Shown here one piece after another: positions 11,318 through 23,300 of a stretch of 64,000 nt of DNA (the first letter of the stretch is position 1; each line of letters begins with the position of its first letter). The notes under the pieces were generated by a model. It had not been told where the DNA came from. It did not search any database and worked only from the letters and a program-made list of their open reading frames with translations. The DNA comes from Durusdinium trenchii (Eukaryota; Sar; Dinophyceae; Suessiales; Symbiodiniaceae), in the NCBI GenBank assembly GCA_963970005.1, contig CAXAMN010006557.1, positions 1,314,696 through 1,378,695 of the forward strand, given 5' to 3'. Position numbers and translations under genes: made by a program.

Positions 11318-14300
11318 TAACGACTTTTTGAGCCGATGCTCAACCCCAACCATCCTCAGTGGGCTAGAATATATGTTTTTTGATTACCATTTTATTTTTT
11401 TGATCACCGTTAAATATTTGTTTGTGGATTCTATTTTTATTACTTGTTTGATCCCTTACCCCTGGAAAGCATCCCTGGAGCATAAGTCTTGTGGGTCCAT
11501 GGAAAGCCTATGGCGAACAACGTCGAAACATGTTTATCTCCAGAGGATCCATCAGATACACTGGATGTCTCCAAGAGAGATCGATGTCTTACAGCTCCTG
11601 AGATCCCCTGGCGTCGATCCCCTGGCGTCCTTGAAAGCGACGCCACGCCGGACGTGCCGGGAGCACATGCTCTCTCCAGGCGTCTCTGCTGTGCCAGAGC
11701 AGGGCCGGCTGTCTCAACTGCCACCAGGTGCAGGGAACGATCTTCACTGCGCAGGGCCCTAACTTGGAGTATCAAAGAAAGACCTACAGGAAATTCATAG
11801 GAATCTGAGAGTCAGTGAAAATATGTGAAAATCATTGAAAATCATTGGTTTCCCGTGGATACCCCCCTAAAATCCATGGTGTCCTGTAGATGTCCCCTTT
11901 AACCAATCCATTGACTTGGGCCCCAAACTGCCAACACATCCCCTGGAATTCACTGACCTGCAGACTGCAAGTAGGAGAAGCTACGAGCTGCATAAAGGTG
12001 ACTTATGGTCATGGTAGTGGATGGCGTGGCCGGCCCCGAGTTGTTCGGCTGACCCGACATGTCGAAGACCACTGAAGAAGTGGCGGCCACCCTTCACTTC
12101 TCTGTATGGGTCTTTCAGGGGACTGCCCGCCCTACCCACCTCCCAACCCACCGCCCGCCCCACCCGAACGACCCGGACCGGCGGACGCGGGGCCAGGGCG
12201 CACGGCGGCATTGTGCATCGTCGCCTGGACGGAGCGGTCCGATGCCGGTGTCAAGGGAGGGTTCGTTTGGTTTTGTTGGGAAGTGCCTATGAATCCAAGG
12301 GAGCAGATTCCAGTGGTCCAGAACTCCCAAGTAAGGAATGAATAGGGCTATGAAACTAACGTAGTCTTTGGTTTTGAACACCGCTCAAGTGAAGATCATG
12401 GACAGGCACGTAGTTGCTTGCCGCACTGTGTGCCTGCTACCTGTGGCATCCATCAGGTTGAACGTCCGTAGTTGGTAGAAGCTGTCGATTCAAGTGACAT
12501 GTTGAAGTCTCGATTAAGGCCCATAAACATGCAATGTGATGTACATCATGTTGCAATGGATTCGTGTTGCGTCTATGAAGAGGACGGGGGGTTGGATTTG
12601 GGGGAATTGGGGGGGGTTAGGGCCGTAGGGTCAAAGGAGGGAGATGAGATGAACATGATGAACAGATTGTTTCGCGGCAAGGCTTGACAACAGAACGGAA
12701 GACCTTCGGTCGTTGGCCTTGCATGAGGCAAAGTAGGTGCGTCATCATGTGGGCAAGAGACCACCTATACTTCTCTGTGCGGCAGACCATGTCGTTTTTG
12801 TGGATGTGACGTGGTCTCATTTTCTGATGCCTGGTGCTCGGCAGCCTCGACCGACTGTGGCGAAGTGGACATCTGACGTGACTGGCGAAGTTGGCAGCTC
12901 AGCTGCCTGCAACTTCCCGCCCAGAACCCCTTTGAGATGATCCAAGAGGTCGACGCGGACAGCTGTCCGGACATGAGAGGCGAAAGCACCGCTGTCCGAG
13001 TCGAGTCGTCGAGTCGACGAGGAGTCGCACACAACACTGTTCGAACCGTCGCCGAGTCGACTTGGCGTGGATCTCCAAAGATTCCCCACATGTGCAGCTC
13101 ACGACCTAAACAAGGCTTTGGGCCAGGGCCTTGTAAAGGGTCTTGGCGGGTCTTGAGAGCTCCAGAGCTCCGAAGAATTCGATATGAAGGCAATGTGAAG
13201 CATGCCTTGTGCCATCTCTTTTGCGCTGAAGCAAACATTGTCACTGGATCCAGTGTTTGGACCAAAATGCCTGACGAGTATCAGACATGCGGCTGCTTGC
13301 AGTCATGCACATGCGCTGTGGTTTACACTGTAAAAGTTCACGTTAGTTCTTCTTGCTGGCCATGGGACATTGTATGCAAGACGTTTTGCGAACATGGCGA
13401 AACTGCACCTTGACTCGGGAGAGGAAACAACCCTTTGTAAAAATCAGTTGTTGCATGTCCAACCTACACATCTTAGTGTAGAATTGAAGAAACAGTTTCG
13501 CAAGCACTCTTCAAAGCATTAAAACATTTGCATTTATAATGTGCTTCGTTGTTGCTAGGAGAGAACCTCACATTTGCAGCATTATATGTGCAATGTAAAT
13601 ATATAGTATAATAGTACTTATAATAGTTTATATAGTAATATAATATATATATATACCCACCCCGTAACCCTTGATTTTGTTTGAGGGGGTCTATACCCTT
13701 AAACATTGCATTTTAAATATTTCATTTCCCCTTCCTTTTCCTCTTCCCCATCATCATGGATCATTGATTTGGTTGGGTAAAACACTGGTGGCGCTCAAGA
13801 AATGGGTTTGCCAAACCAACAAACTAGGCTTTGTTTTTATTTCTCCTGCAGTCTTGAGCAAGGGTGGGACATCTGACCCTTGTTCCTTTGCAGGTGCATC
13901 TCACGGAGTTCTTCAGAGTTCTCTTCACGGAGCTCATCAAGTCTGAGGTCGGATGGGCCGACGGTTGTCCGACTGGGAGGATTTTATGGGAGCGTTCTCG
14001 GGTAACCTCATGATTTGCATTCTCCATTGATGTTTTTGATCAAGATCCAGGATACCACATTCCAAGCCATCATAAAGTCAAGAGCTTGTGAACTTGCTCG
14101 TAGAAGCACTACAGAGCCTGTGACAGAGAGAAATGATAAAAGTTAAGCTTCACAAATACGGGGTGTCGTAGATTCGATGCATGTTCTCTCGGCCCTTCAT
14201 GGTAGCCACCATCATACCATGTGCACGCGCCACACTGATTCAGAAAGCCAGTGACACATGTATGTCCAGGGCACGCCGCAACAAACAAACAGATCAAAGG

Positions 14301-17300
14301 TCAAAGAGGCTCCGTGGTGGCCGCCGCCTGCACACTGCAGCTCCTGCTTCTCTCGACCGGTGCTTTTGCTGTAACTTGTTGTCAAGTATTCCAGTCAACC
14401 AGCTGTCTCTTCCAAGGCACAACACATGCATGCATGCGTGCCAAGAATGTGATTGCATAGCGCGCGCCACCGAAAGGGCAGATCTCGTGTATTTTTTGGC
14501 CTTCAAATTCAATGAAGCTGTTCTTGGCATTCAACATCAACAGTGCATGCGAGCCGCTGGTACACTTGATGCGAGCCGCCAAATGTCACTTGCATTGTCT
14601 GTCGCAGAGTCGTACATTGCTGTGAGATGTTTGGCTCCACAGGCTGATCTGATGTGGCGTTTCCTCCTTCGCCTGTACCTGAGGTGTCCTCCTTCCACTT
14701 CTACTCTCAACGCTAATCGTCACTACCAAAGGAGCGAGAGAACCAAAGATGAAGACTACGAGGATCATGAACCAAAGTCATTCGATCCAGAAGAACATCT
14801 CGCGAATCATGAACTTCCAAGGTGGTGGAGATATCCAGGGACCATTCCTTTATGGACAGATATGTCGTTCGATGTATGTCCCAGATGATCGCTCCTATGT
14901 ATCGATCCTACCATCAAACGGCTATCACTGAGTTCAAGCAACAGTTCATACTCGACGTCATGTCAGAGTTCACCAATGGGGTCTTCAACGGATTTGACAA
15001 AGATGAAATGCCTTTGGATCCAACCGTGGAGCAGATGCGTGCATTTGCAAACACGAAAAATCAATCTTGTAAAATGAGTATCGATATTGGCTTTGAGTAT
15101 CGATATTTTGTTTGATTCCTTGAACATCAAAGAACTAAGCAAAATATCGATATTTGATCACCAAAATATTGATATTTAAAGCTGGGATATTGAAAGGAGA
15201 TATCGATATTCTTGTGCATATGTGAAACTATGTTGGATCAAATTTGAGAACCTGGAGAAGGTTCAATACTTTTTCATGTTTGGCATCAACTGTGTAAATC
15301 CCTGCAGAAGGGGTGGCCACATAACTGCCTGAAGCAGCATGGTAGCTTTTGCAAAGCTCAAGCCTGGCACTGCTTTTTGAATCATGAGGGAATCTGTTTC
15401 TCCTGTAGACCAAGGATTGCTGGATCAAGCAATCTCAACTCACAAGAGCTGGGTTGATGTGGGACCTTATGAAAGCTTGAGCAAGAGCCAAGCTTCCAAT
15501 GGTGATGCTCTTGCTGAGCATTTCCCACTTTTGGAGTGCTTGCTCACCCCACAACCAAAGGGTGAACTGCTTCTGACACAGGTCAGAGCTGCAATCCTCA
15601 AAGTTGTTGCTGTCAACCCAAAGATCAACAGCACTGAGATGAAGAACCTCTTGTGGGCTGGTGGCAGATATGAAAGGCTGTCAACCATGCTTCACCACCT
15701 AAGGAGGTGCAAGAACAGCAGCGACAAGATGAGGCAATTGGTTGCCAAGTCCTCTCCAGAATCTGTTTGTAAGGTGCAAGAGCTCTTGGCCCTTTTGGCC
15801 ACTGATGAAAGCACAGGCACCACCAAAACTGAGGATTCTGCAATGAAAAAGAGTGAACCCCTTGGCAGCGCAGGCATCACCACTGCTGGCAAGGTGGTGG
15901 CTGAGCCATCAGAAGCTCAGACCGATGGGACAGGGGTGCCAAGCTTGCCCACTTTGCCAAAGCTGGAGGGCAACAGCCAGCAGCTTGCAAAGGAGAGCCT
16001 TCAAGTGGAAACGCAGAAAAAGGCCAAGAAAAGCAAGAAGGATTTGGCCACAAACAAGGTGACCTACAGGAAAGAGTTCTACAAAGCAACCAACAAGTTT
16101 GGCATCAAAAAGTTGAAGCCAGGTCAAAAGAACAAGCAAATCTTCACCTTGGGGCACAAGGGTATCCCCAAAGATGAATTGGAAGAGCTGTGCAGAAAAG
16201 TGCTGAATGACCTCACCAAGCATGCTGATGACAGCGTGAAGGAAGAAGAGATTATGCTACTTGCAAAGCACAAGGTTTGGAACTTGGGCAAAAAGCATGG
16301 CTCTGGTGGCACATAGGTTTGGTTTCACTTTCATTTTGCGGGTGGAAGCTTGCTGGAATACCAGCAGGCCTTTAGAACCAAGATGCTGCCATGGGGAGTT
16401 GGCGTCAGAAAAGAGTTTTTCTGCTTTGGTGGCTTCCCCTGCAGAAGGGGCAAAGGGATGAAACCCGTGCAGAAGGGGAGTGGTTAACTTTTTTCCGTGC
16501 AGAAGGGAGGTGGTTCATGCTTAGTTTGAACCCCTGCAGAAGGGGCAAGGGATGAAACCCCTGCAGAAGGGGAATTGTCCACATTTCCCCTGCAGAAGGG
16601 GTATGGCTAATTTTTTTGAACCCTGCAGAAGGGGCAAAGGGACCACTGCAGAAGGGCATCACCCTTTCATGGCATGAACCTTCTATCAAAAAATTGCAGC
16701 AGCTGCTTCACTTCAAGCAAGTGTGCCTGGTCATGGCAGCCACTGGTGGAGCTGGTGGCCAAGATCCTGGTGAAGAGCAAGGCTCATTTGACAAGAAACA
16801 ATTTTTGCTCAGTGCAAAGGAAGAGCAATGGGATGGCGATGATGCCTGGCAAGATGAACCCTGGGATCAGGGCTGGGAGGGCACCCATGGTTGGGGGGCA
16901 GCAAAACCCACAATTGGACAACTCCAGAGAAAGAAGGCTGAGAACCCAACAGAATGATGAGAGGGTTGCTCAGGTCTCTGCAGTTCTGAAAGGAAGGAAA
17001 GGCCAAGGAGGCTGGGAGAAGGTCAAGAATTGGCTTGAAAAAGCAGGAGGTGCTGAGGGCTACCAGGAGCAAACCTTCCAGCAATGCAAAAGAACGCAAG
17101 GATTCCAAGTCCAAGTTGTTGGCCAAAGCAGCAATCCACAGCCACAATATGACTTTGGGCTCCCTCCTCCAACTCTGCCTCCTCCATGTGCTTGCCCTCC
17201 AGAGGCTTTTTGGCTACATGCTGCTCAAGCACCAGTTCTCATACCACAGGTGGTTCAATCACCATGGCACAGGCCACCTTTCCCTGGCCCAGTGCAATTT

Positions 17301-20300
17301 GCACCTGCTTTTGGTGAACCTTATCAGCAACCAGATGTCCAGCAGTGTGAAGCTGCTAACTTGCACCCTGGTGGGCATCAGCAGACCAGCTGAAGCTGGC
17401 AAATTCCAAGCTGGTGGGCGCCAGAAAGCTCAAGCTCCCAACTTGCCACCTGTTGGGCACCAGCAGGTCAGCCAGCCTTCACAGGCTAAAGCTGGATACT
17501 TCCAACGTGGTGGGCATGAGCAAGCTCAATCTGGCAACTTCCCACCTGGTGGGCACCAGCAGGCCAGCCAGCCTTCACAGGCTGAAGCTGGCAGCTTCCA
17601 ATCTGGTAGCAAGACTTCAGAGCAAGTCCTGCGAAACTATGAGCAGGCCATCTTGGGAGTGAGGCCTGTGTCTACAAGTGGTGTGGCCACTGGTGTCCAC
17701 CCCCAAGCTGGCACTGAGGAGGAGCCACCTTGGAAGAGAGGGAAGGTGGCAAGCCCTGTGCCCAAATAAGATGCTTTTGCCGACTTTTGCCAGCAAAATT
17801 TGGTGTAGACCTGTATCACCAAATACCTGTACAGCTTTTACGAGATTGAAAAAATCTGCTCTTCTCAAAGTGGTGGGAGGGTGCATGCCAAGGTATGGAT
17901 ACCCCTGCAGAAGGGGTGATGGACACCTCTCACCTGACTCACTCATGACCTACACCAATCAATACAGAGCTGTCTTTGCTCAAAATGCCAACAAAGTTGG
18001 TAGATGACTTTACCATCACTGAATTTAATGGAGTGAAGCACATTGCAGTGTTTTGGAACCATGGTGGGCTTCCCACCAACTTCCTGGACCAGCCAGCCTT
18101 GGCAAGGAGACACTACCCAGGTGACATGGTTGTGGACAGGTTCTTGCTGAATGGTGTCAAGAGGTGGCGAGTGGTGAAGTGGCAATCAGGCTGGCAGGAT
18201 TGGCTACTTGGAAGAATTTGGATGTGAATGCATTGTGCACTCCTCAATTGCTTTTCAATTTGACATGTTTGGAAAGAAATGGTTCAACAAATGTTGCACT
18301 TTGCGCCCTAGGATTGAACTGGATGAGGGCATTGAGAGGGACCCCTACCTAATCCAAATAGCATTTGGATCTATCAGGAGGTGAAGGAGCCTCAGAAGCA
18401 GCTGCCACAGCTTTTGCAGACAACAGCTGGGGTCACTGCTTTGCTGCCTGCTGATTTCCCAAATGGCACTGCAGAAGTGCCAGGCAAACTAAAAGAACAC
18501 ACTGCAGAAGTGGCAGCTACTGCTTGAAGCATTTGCAGTAGCAATCTGTACAAATCTGTAAAGCATATGTTTCACAGATCACTTACAGATCCAGATCTGT
18601 AATACATATGTTTTACAGACTGTTTACAGATCCAGATCTGTAATACATCTGTTTTACAGACTGCTTACAGATCCAGATCTGTAAGAGATTGTTTTACAGA
18701 TCTCTTTCAGATCCAAATCTGTAAAACATATTCTTTACAGATTTGTACAGATTCAAAGGCGTTCTATTTTTTTTGCAAATATAGATTGCCAGCACCTTGG
18801 CTCAAAATACATTTGTCAGCCACCAGATACTTGTGGTTAGAATGGGTGGTTTGAAGAGGCCAGCTGCCTGCAGTCCCAGCACCAAGAAGCGTGCCAAACC
18901 TGCCACGTTCCAAGTCACAAGGAACCATTGTCAGATACCAAGCCTTTTCGCTCGCACTGCGCCTCCTCCCGCCATGTGCCTGAACGATTCCCAGAGAGCG
19001 GAGATCTCCCGCTTGAAACTGTGGGCTACGGGGAACCTAATTCCCCATGATGTGCCACAGTGGCTGTTTCCAGACTTCCAGGCCGGGTTTCAAAGGGGCA
19101 AATTTGTACACACAGTAGTCATTCGGAATTTGATGGCTTACCTTAGCAGAACCATGATTGTGACTTGGTGATCTTGTGCAGGCTCACAGTCTTCGGGCGG
19201 CAGTCGGTCAGGCCTTTGTTCGCTTGTCTCAGGTTCGCTGCCCAGACATGTGGGTTTGGGAGCCTGGCAGGTGTTTACAGAATTGGAAGAGGTCCAACTG
19301 CAGCTTGATGAGCGAAAGAACCAGGTGCAGAATCATGTTCCACTGGTTTCTTTATTCTTTACATTCAGAAGAGGAATGCTGCCAGCTTGGAAGGAAGGAA
19401 TGTTCCACTGGTTTTTTGGATAGGCGGAAAAACAACGGCGTCTTGCTGAATCTGCAGAGGCACTGGAACGTTGGCAAAACAAAAATCGGCTGATTCAAAC
19501 ACATGGAACTGACTTTGTCCAATGTCACAAATCAAGAGATAGCGCGTTTCATTGCGGCAAGTCACACTTCACGGGTTTGTCCATTGGTATCGTTTTGTTG
19601 AAGCGTTTGAAGGGCAAACAGCTTGTCGTACATATATTATATATACATAGTGCTAAACTGGGCCCTGAACCTTGGTATTCGTGGCTACACCAAGTGATTT
19701 GACATGAGTCACTCAATCAGCTCTAAAGACAAAAGGTCCAAAAAGAGCTTAGATCGAGCAAGGAGGAGGCATTTGGGTCATTGTGTTTTGCGTTTTGTCT
19801 TCAGAGTGGCTTGCGTGCCAAGAGCACTGGCATATTCTTGTGGTTCCTGCACTGGTGCTGCTTTGATGCCCACTTTGCTTGAGATCTCAGCTGGAGGTTT
19901 GGCTGGAGAAAGTGCAACCCAATGCATTTTTCTATATTTTGCTAACTCTTGTCAAATGATGCATTGGTCCATCTGTTCTTCTGGACAAGGCGGAAAAACA
20001 ACGGGAGCTCGCTGAATTTGCACAGGCACTCAAACGTTGGGAAAATAAGAAGCACATAGGTAAGTTCAAAGGCAAGGAACAGGCGTCATGAAAACAAGAT
20101 TGGCAAACGCCACGTGCTGAATCAAGATATGCACGGCTTATTGTCCCCCAAAACTTTACCTGCTTGCCCACTTACCCTGTTTTTCTCAAGCTGTTCTAGA
20201 GAGTGCAGCTCTATAATGCGAAACCACATGAAACACCGCAGGTGAAACTGAGCTGCGACATTGATAGTTTCACCAAGTTGATGGCTGCTCGAAGTTTTGA

Positions 20301-23300
20301 ACTCTGCTCATGCAACAAGGAAGAGCTTCGCGACGGCCAGCGCGAGGCATTTGGGTAATTTTGCTTTGCAATTCTGCTCTGGAGGTGTTGGCAGAAGATT
20401 GCGCAAGTTCAGGCAAACACAGGTTTGGTTCTGCTGGATGAGGCGAAAGAACAACGACGGCTCGCTGAAGCTGCAGAGGCACTGGATTGTTGGCAAATTA
20501 CAAATTGTCTGATTAAAAGATAAGGAACTGACCCCGTCGAACGCCGCAAGAGATAGAGCGTTTCATTGCGGCAATTACACACTTCATGTCAATAGCAGTG
20601 GGACGACAACATATCTCATACATGTACAGTACACACTAGCGTGTTATGCCTATATTTGGCTCAAGACTCCCTTAGAGAAAGCGGAAAACAAGAGCGCGCC
20701 ATCGCTGTCTACGAGGGAGAGGATAGTCTACTCATACTTCCCGTTGAGCAGATTAATATCCACACGCAGGTTATCAGCCGTAGCCGCTCCAAGGTTACGA
20801 GCTTTGAGAGACCAATACTGCAATCAAGACTCAACTCACAATGTCGAGTTCTGGAGGAAAGAGCAGTGAACAATTCTCTTTCGCCGCTCCAGGAGGAAAC
20901 GCATCACAGTCTTCGCCAGGCTCGATTACCGGCGCCAGCTCTGCTGATGCTGCCACAGTGATTACGATGCCATCCACATCACAAATTTCTGGTGAAGGAG
21001 GGGTCGCTCCACGTGAGACGACTTCTACCGGATCCGACGTCAGAATGGGCAACGCAAAAAGGGTTATGAAGAGATTTACGAGACCTACATCGCCGAGAAC
21101 GACATCGAGAAGATCACCAAAGAGAGATATCGAGAGGGTAGAAATTGAAGATGCCAAGGACTTTGAAGAGAGAGAGAGAGATCCGACTCATGGAGGAACA
21201 TGGGGTTTTGTGTTTGGATCATGAGAGTTTATATGTTTATCCTTGGAATCTGGCATAATTTCAAAACACAAAATAATATGTCATTGAACCCATTTACTAT
21301 GTTGAATTATTTGGTTGGTGGCGCTTTGGGCCATTCCTGACATGGTATTTGCATGACACTCCTGGAAATTTCTTGATTGTGACCATGCACTAAGCTTCAG
21401 GCTCCCACCTCATTTTCAGACTCCGTGGAAACCACAGCTTTAACCCAGCCATTGGCTGTCTGCCAGGTGCTTCTGAGAATGGATCATCGATGCACTTTGA
21501 GGTTTGGAACCAAGTTCATCGATGCACTTTTGGGTTTGGAGCACAGTTCATCAATGCACTTTGAGTTTTGGAACCAAGTTCATCGATGCACTTTTGGGTT
21601 TGGAACACAGTACATCGATGCACTTTTGTGCTTGGGACACAGTTCATCGATGCGCTTTGGGGCTTGGGACACAGTTCATCGATGCACTTTTGGGTTTGGA
21701 ACACCTTTCATCGATGCACTTTTGGGTTTGGAACACTGTTCATCGATGCACTTTTGGGTTTGGGACCGGGTTCATCAATGCACTTTGGGGTTTGGGACCG
21801 AGTTCATCGATGCACTTTCAGGTTTGGGACCGAGTTCATCGATGCACTTTCAGGTTTGGGACTGAGTTCATCGATGCACTTTGGGGTTTGGGACCGAGTT
21901 CATCAATGCACTTTGGTGTTTTGGATACAGTTCATCAATGCACCCATGGCTGGTTGGAGGCTGGATTCAGCATTCATCGATGTACTCTGAGGCTCAGAGT
22001 GCATTGATGAAACCAACTTCCAGGCTGTCTGCCAGGCGCTTCTGAGTGAATGGTTGAATTGTGTTTTGGTGTAAAAAGTGCATTGATGAGCAATCTGAAT
22101 TTCAACTTCTTCATCAATGGATCCTAGGGCTCAGAGTGCATTGATGAATGATGGTTTTAGAGGCCAACATTGATGAAGTTTCAGAAACCTATATCATCAT
22201 CAATGTCATGCTTCCAAAACATATGTTTTCAATGGACTCTAGGTCTCCGAGTGCATTGATGAAAGATACAAATTCTGAAGCATTCATCAATGTAGTTTTT
22301 GGATTTCGTTTGGCTACTTGTCAGCCTGAAGTGTTCATCAACATTTCATCTCACAGCATCTTACTTTGAACCATTCATCTTACTGTTGCCATGACATCCC
22401 CAAAGGCTTCCTGTGCCTGGACTTCCAATGCCCGGACTTCAATGCCGCCCAACCAGAGCGACCAAAGAGACCTCCTACGGTTCATGTGGCAAACCTCTGC
22501 AAAAGGAAGTGGCAAGTCTTTCCAAGACTGGCTCAGTTCTTGGAGGTTGTGCAAACAACTCTCCTTCAATGTCAAGTCAAACAGCCTGGAAGGTGCTTTT
22601 GCTGCATTTGGTAGGCTGTTGTCATTATTGCTGTTACACATACGTTAAAAAGATTCAGGTGAGTTTGAAGATTGAGGTGAGTTTGAACGAAATCAACGCA
22701 CGGGTGAGTGGCGCTGGGTTGATTCTCACTGGGACACTACTATTGGGCCTGCTGCTGCGCCACCTGGACATGGAAAAGGCAAAGGAGGAAATTGTGAACC
22801 ACCTGGCGAAGATTGTGATGATCCATCTGAGGAACCAACTTCCCCAGTTCAATTGGAGGATCATTGGGGTGAGAGGGATGGTTCTGGAACGGCTTCCCAT
22901 TGGCTGGGAGACCAGAAGGAAGAGAGTGAGGAGTCAGGATCTGACAAGAGCCTTGACCAAGACAGCAGATGCAGAGAGTGCTCTGAAGGCGGATAGTGAT
23001 TTGAAGAGGCTGCTTTCCAAGTCTGATTCCTTGGATGCAAAGCTTGCCCTGGTGAGGGGCTCTGACATGCCTCTGAATGAGAAGCTTGAAATCCTGAACC
23101 AGTCTTTGGGTGTCAAAGATTGGAACAAACTCAATGGTAGGTTCACAACTGCCAAGAAGAACAACCCTGAGGTGGCTTCAGTGGCATCAGAAAACCCAGG
23201 GCAAAAGAAGCACTTTGGCTTTGGACCCTACCATGCAAGAGGTTTGACAGGAAATGAAACACACAGTGTCTGGAAAGCAGTCTTTGACCAAGACTGATGA

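Larger units (their letters stand above)
9812..13893. other. Intron of about 4.1 kb with low-complexity repeats
   Basis: GT-AG intron. It contains the GGTCC-rich minisatellite and the ACT microsatellite listed separately, and a GCCACGAAATCTGCAC word near 10,781 that is shared with the 42-bp minisatellite at 28.6 kb. GC-rich islands at about 11,640-11,760, 12,120-12,300 and 12,930-13,090 look exon-like in base composition but could not be assigned; the two flanking exons already join in phase without them. Confidence 0.5.

Noticed and set aside
11152-11349. Poly-serine ORF on the - strand
   Set aside because: It is the translation of the ACT microsatellite.
12765-13413. ORFs of about 160 codons on both strands
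   Set aside because: Both strands are open over a GC-rich patch with GTCGA repeats; no splice context or recognisable protein, and the flanking transporter exons join without it.
18797-18806. Spliced-leader gene or relic upstream of the 18,841 ORF
   Set aside because: Only TTGGCTCAA matches; too short to claim. No full spliced-leader RNA gene was seen in the window.
21425-22007. Long ORFs with FIDALLGLEH-type repeats
   Set aside because: The 32-bp unit keeps all three frames open; no unique protein part is attached.
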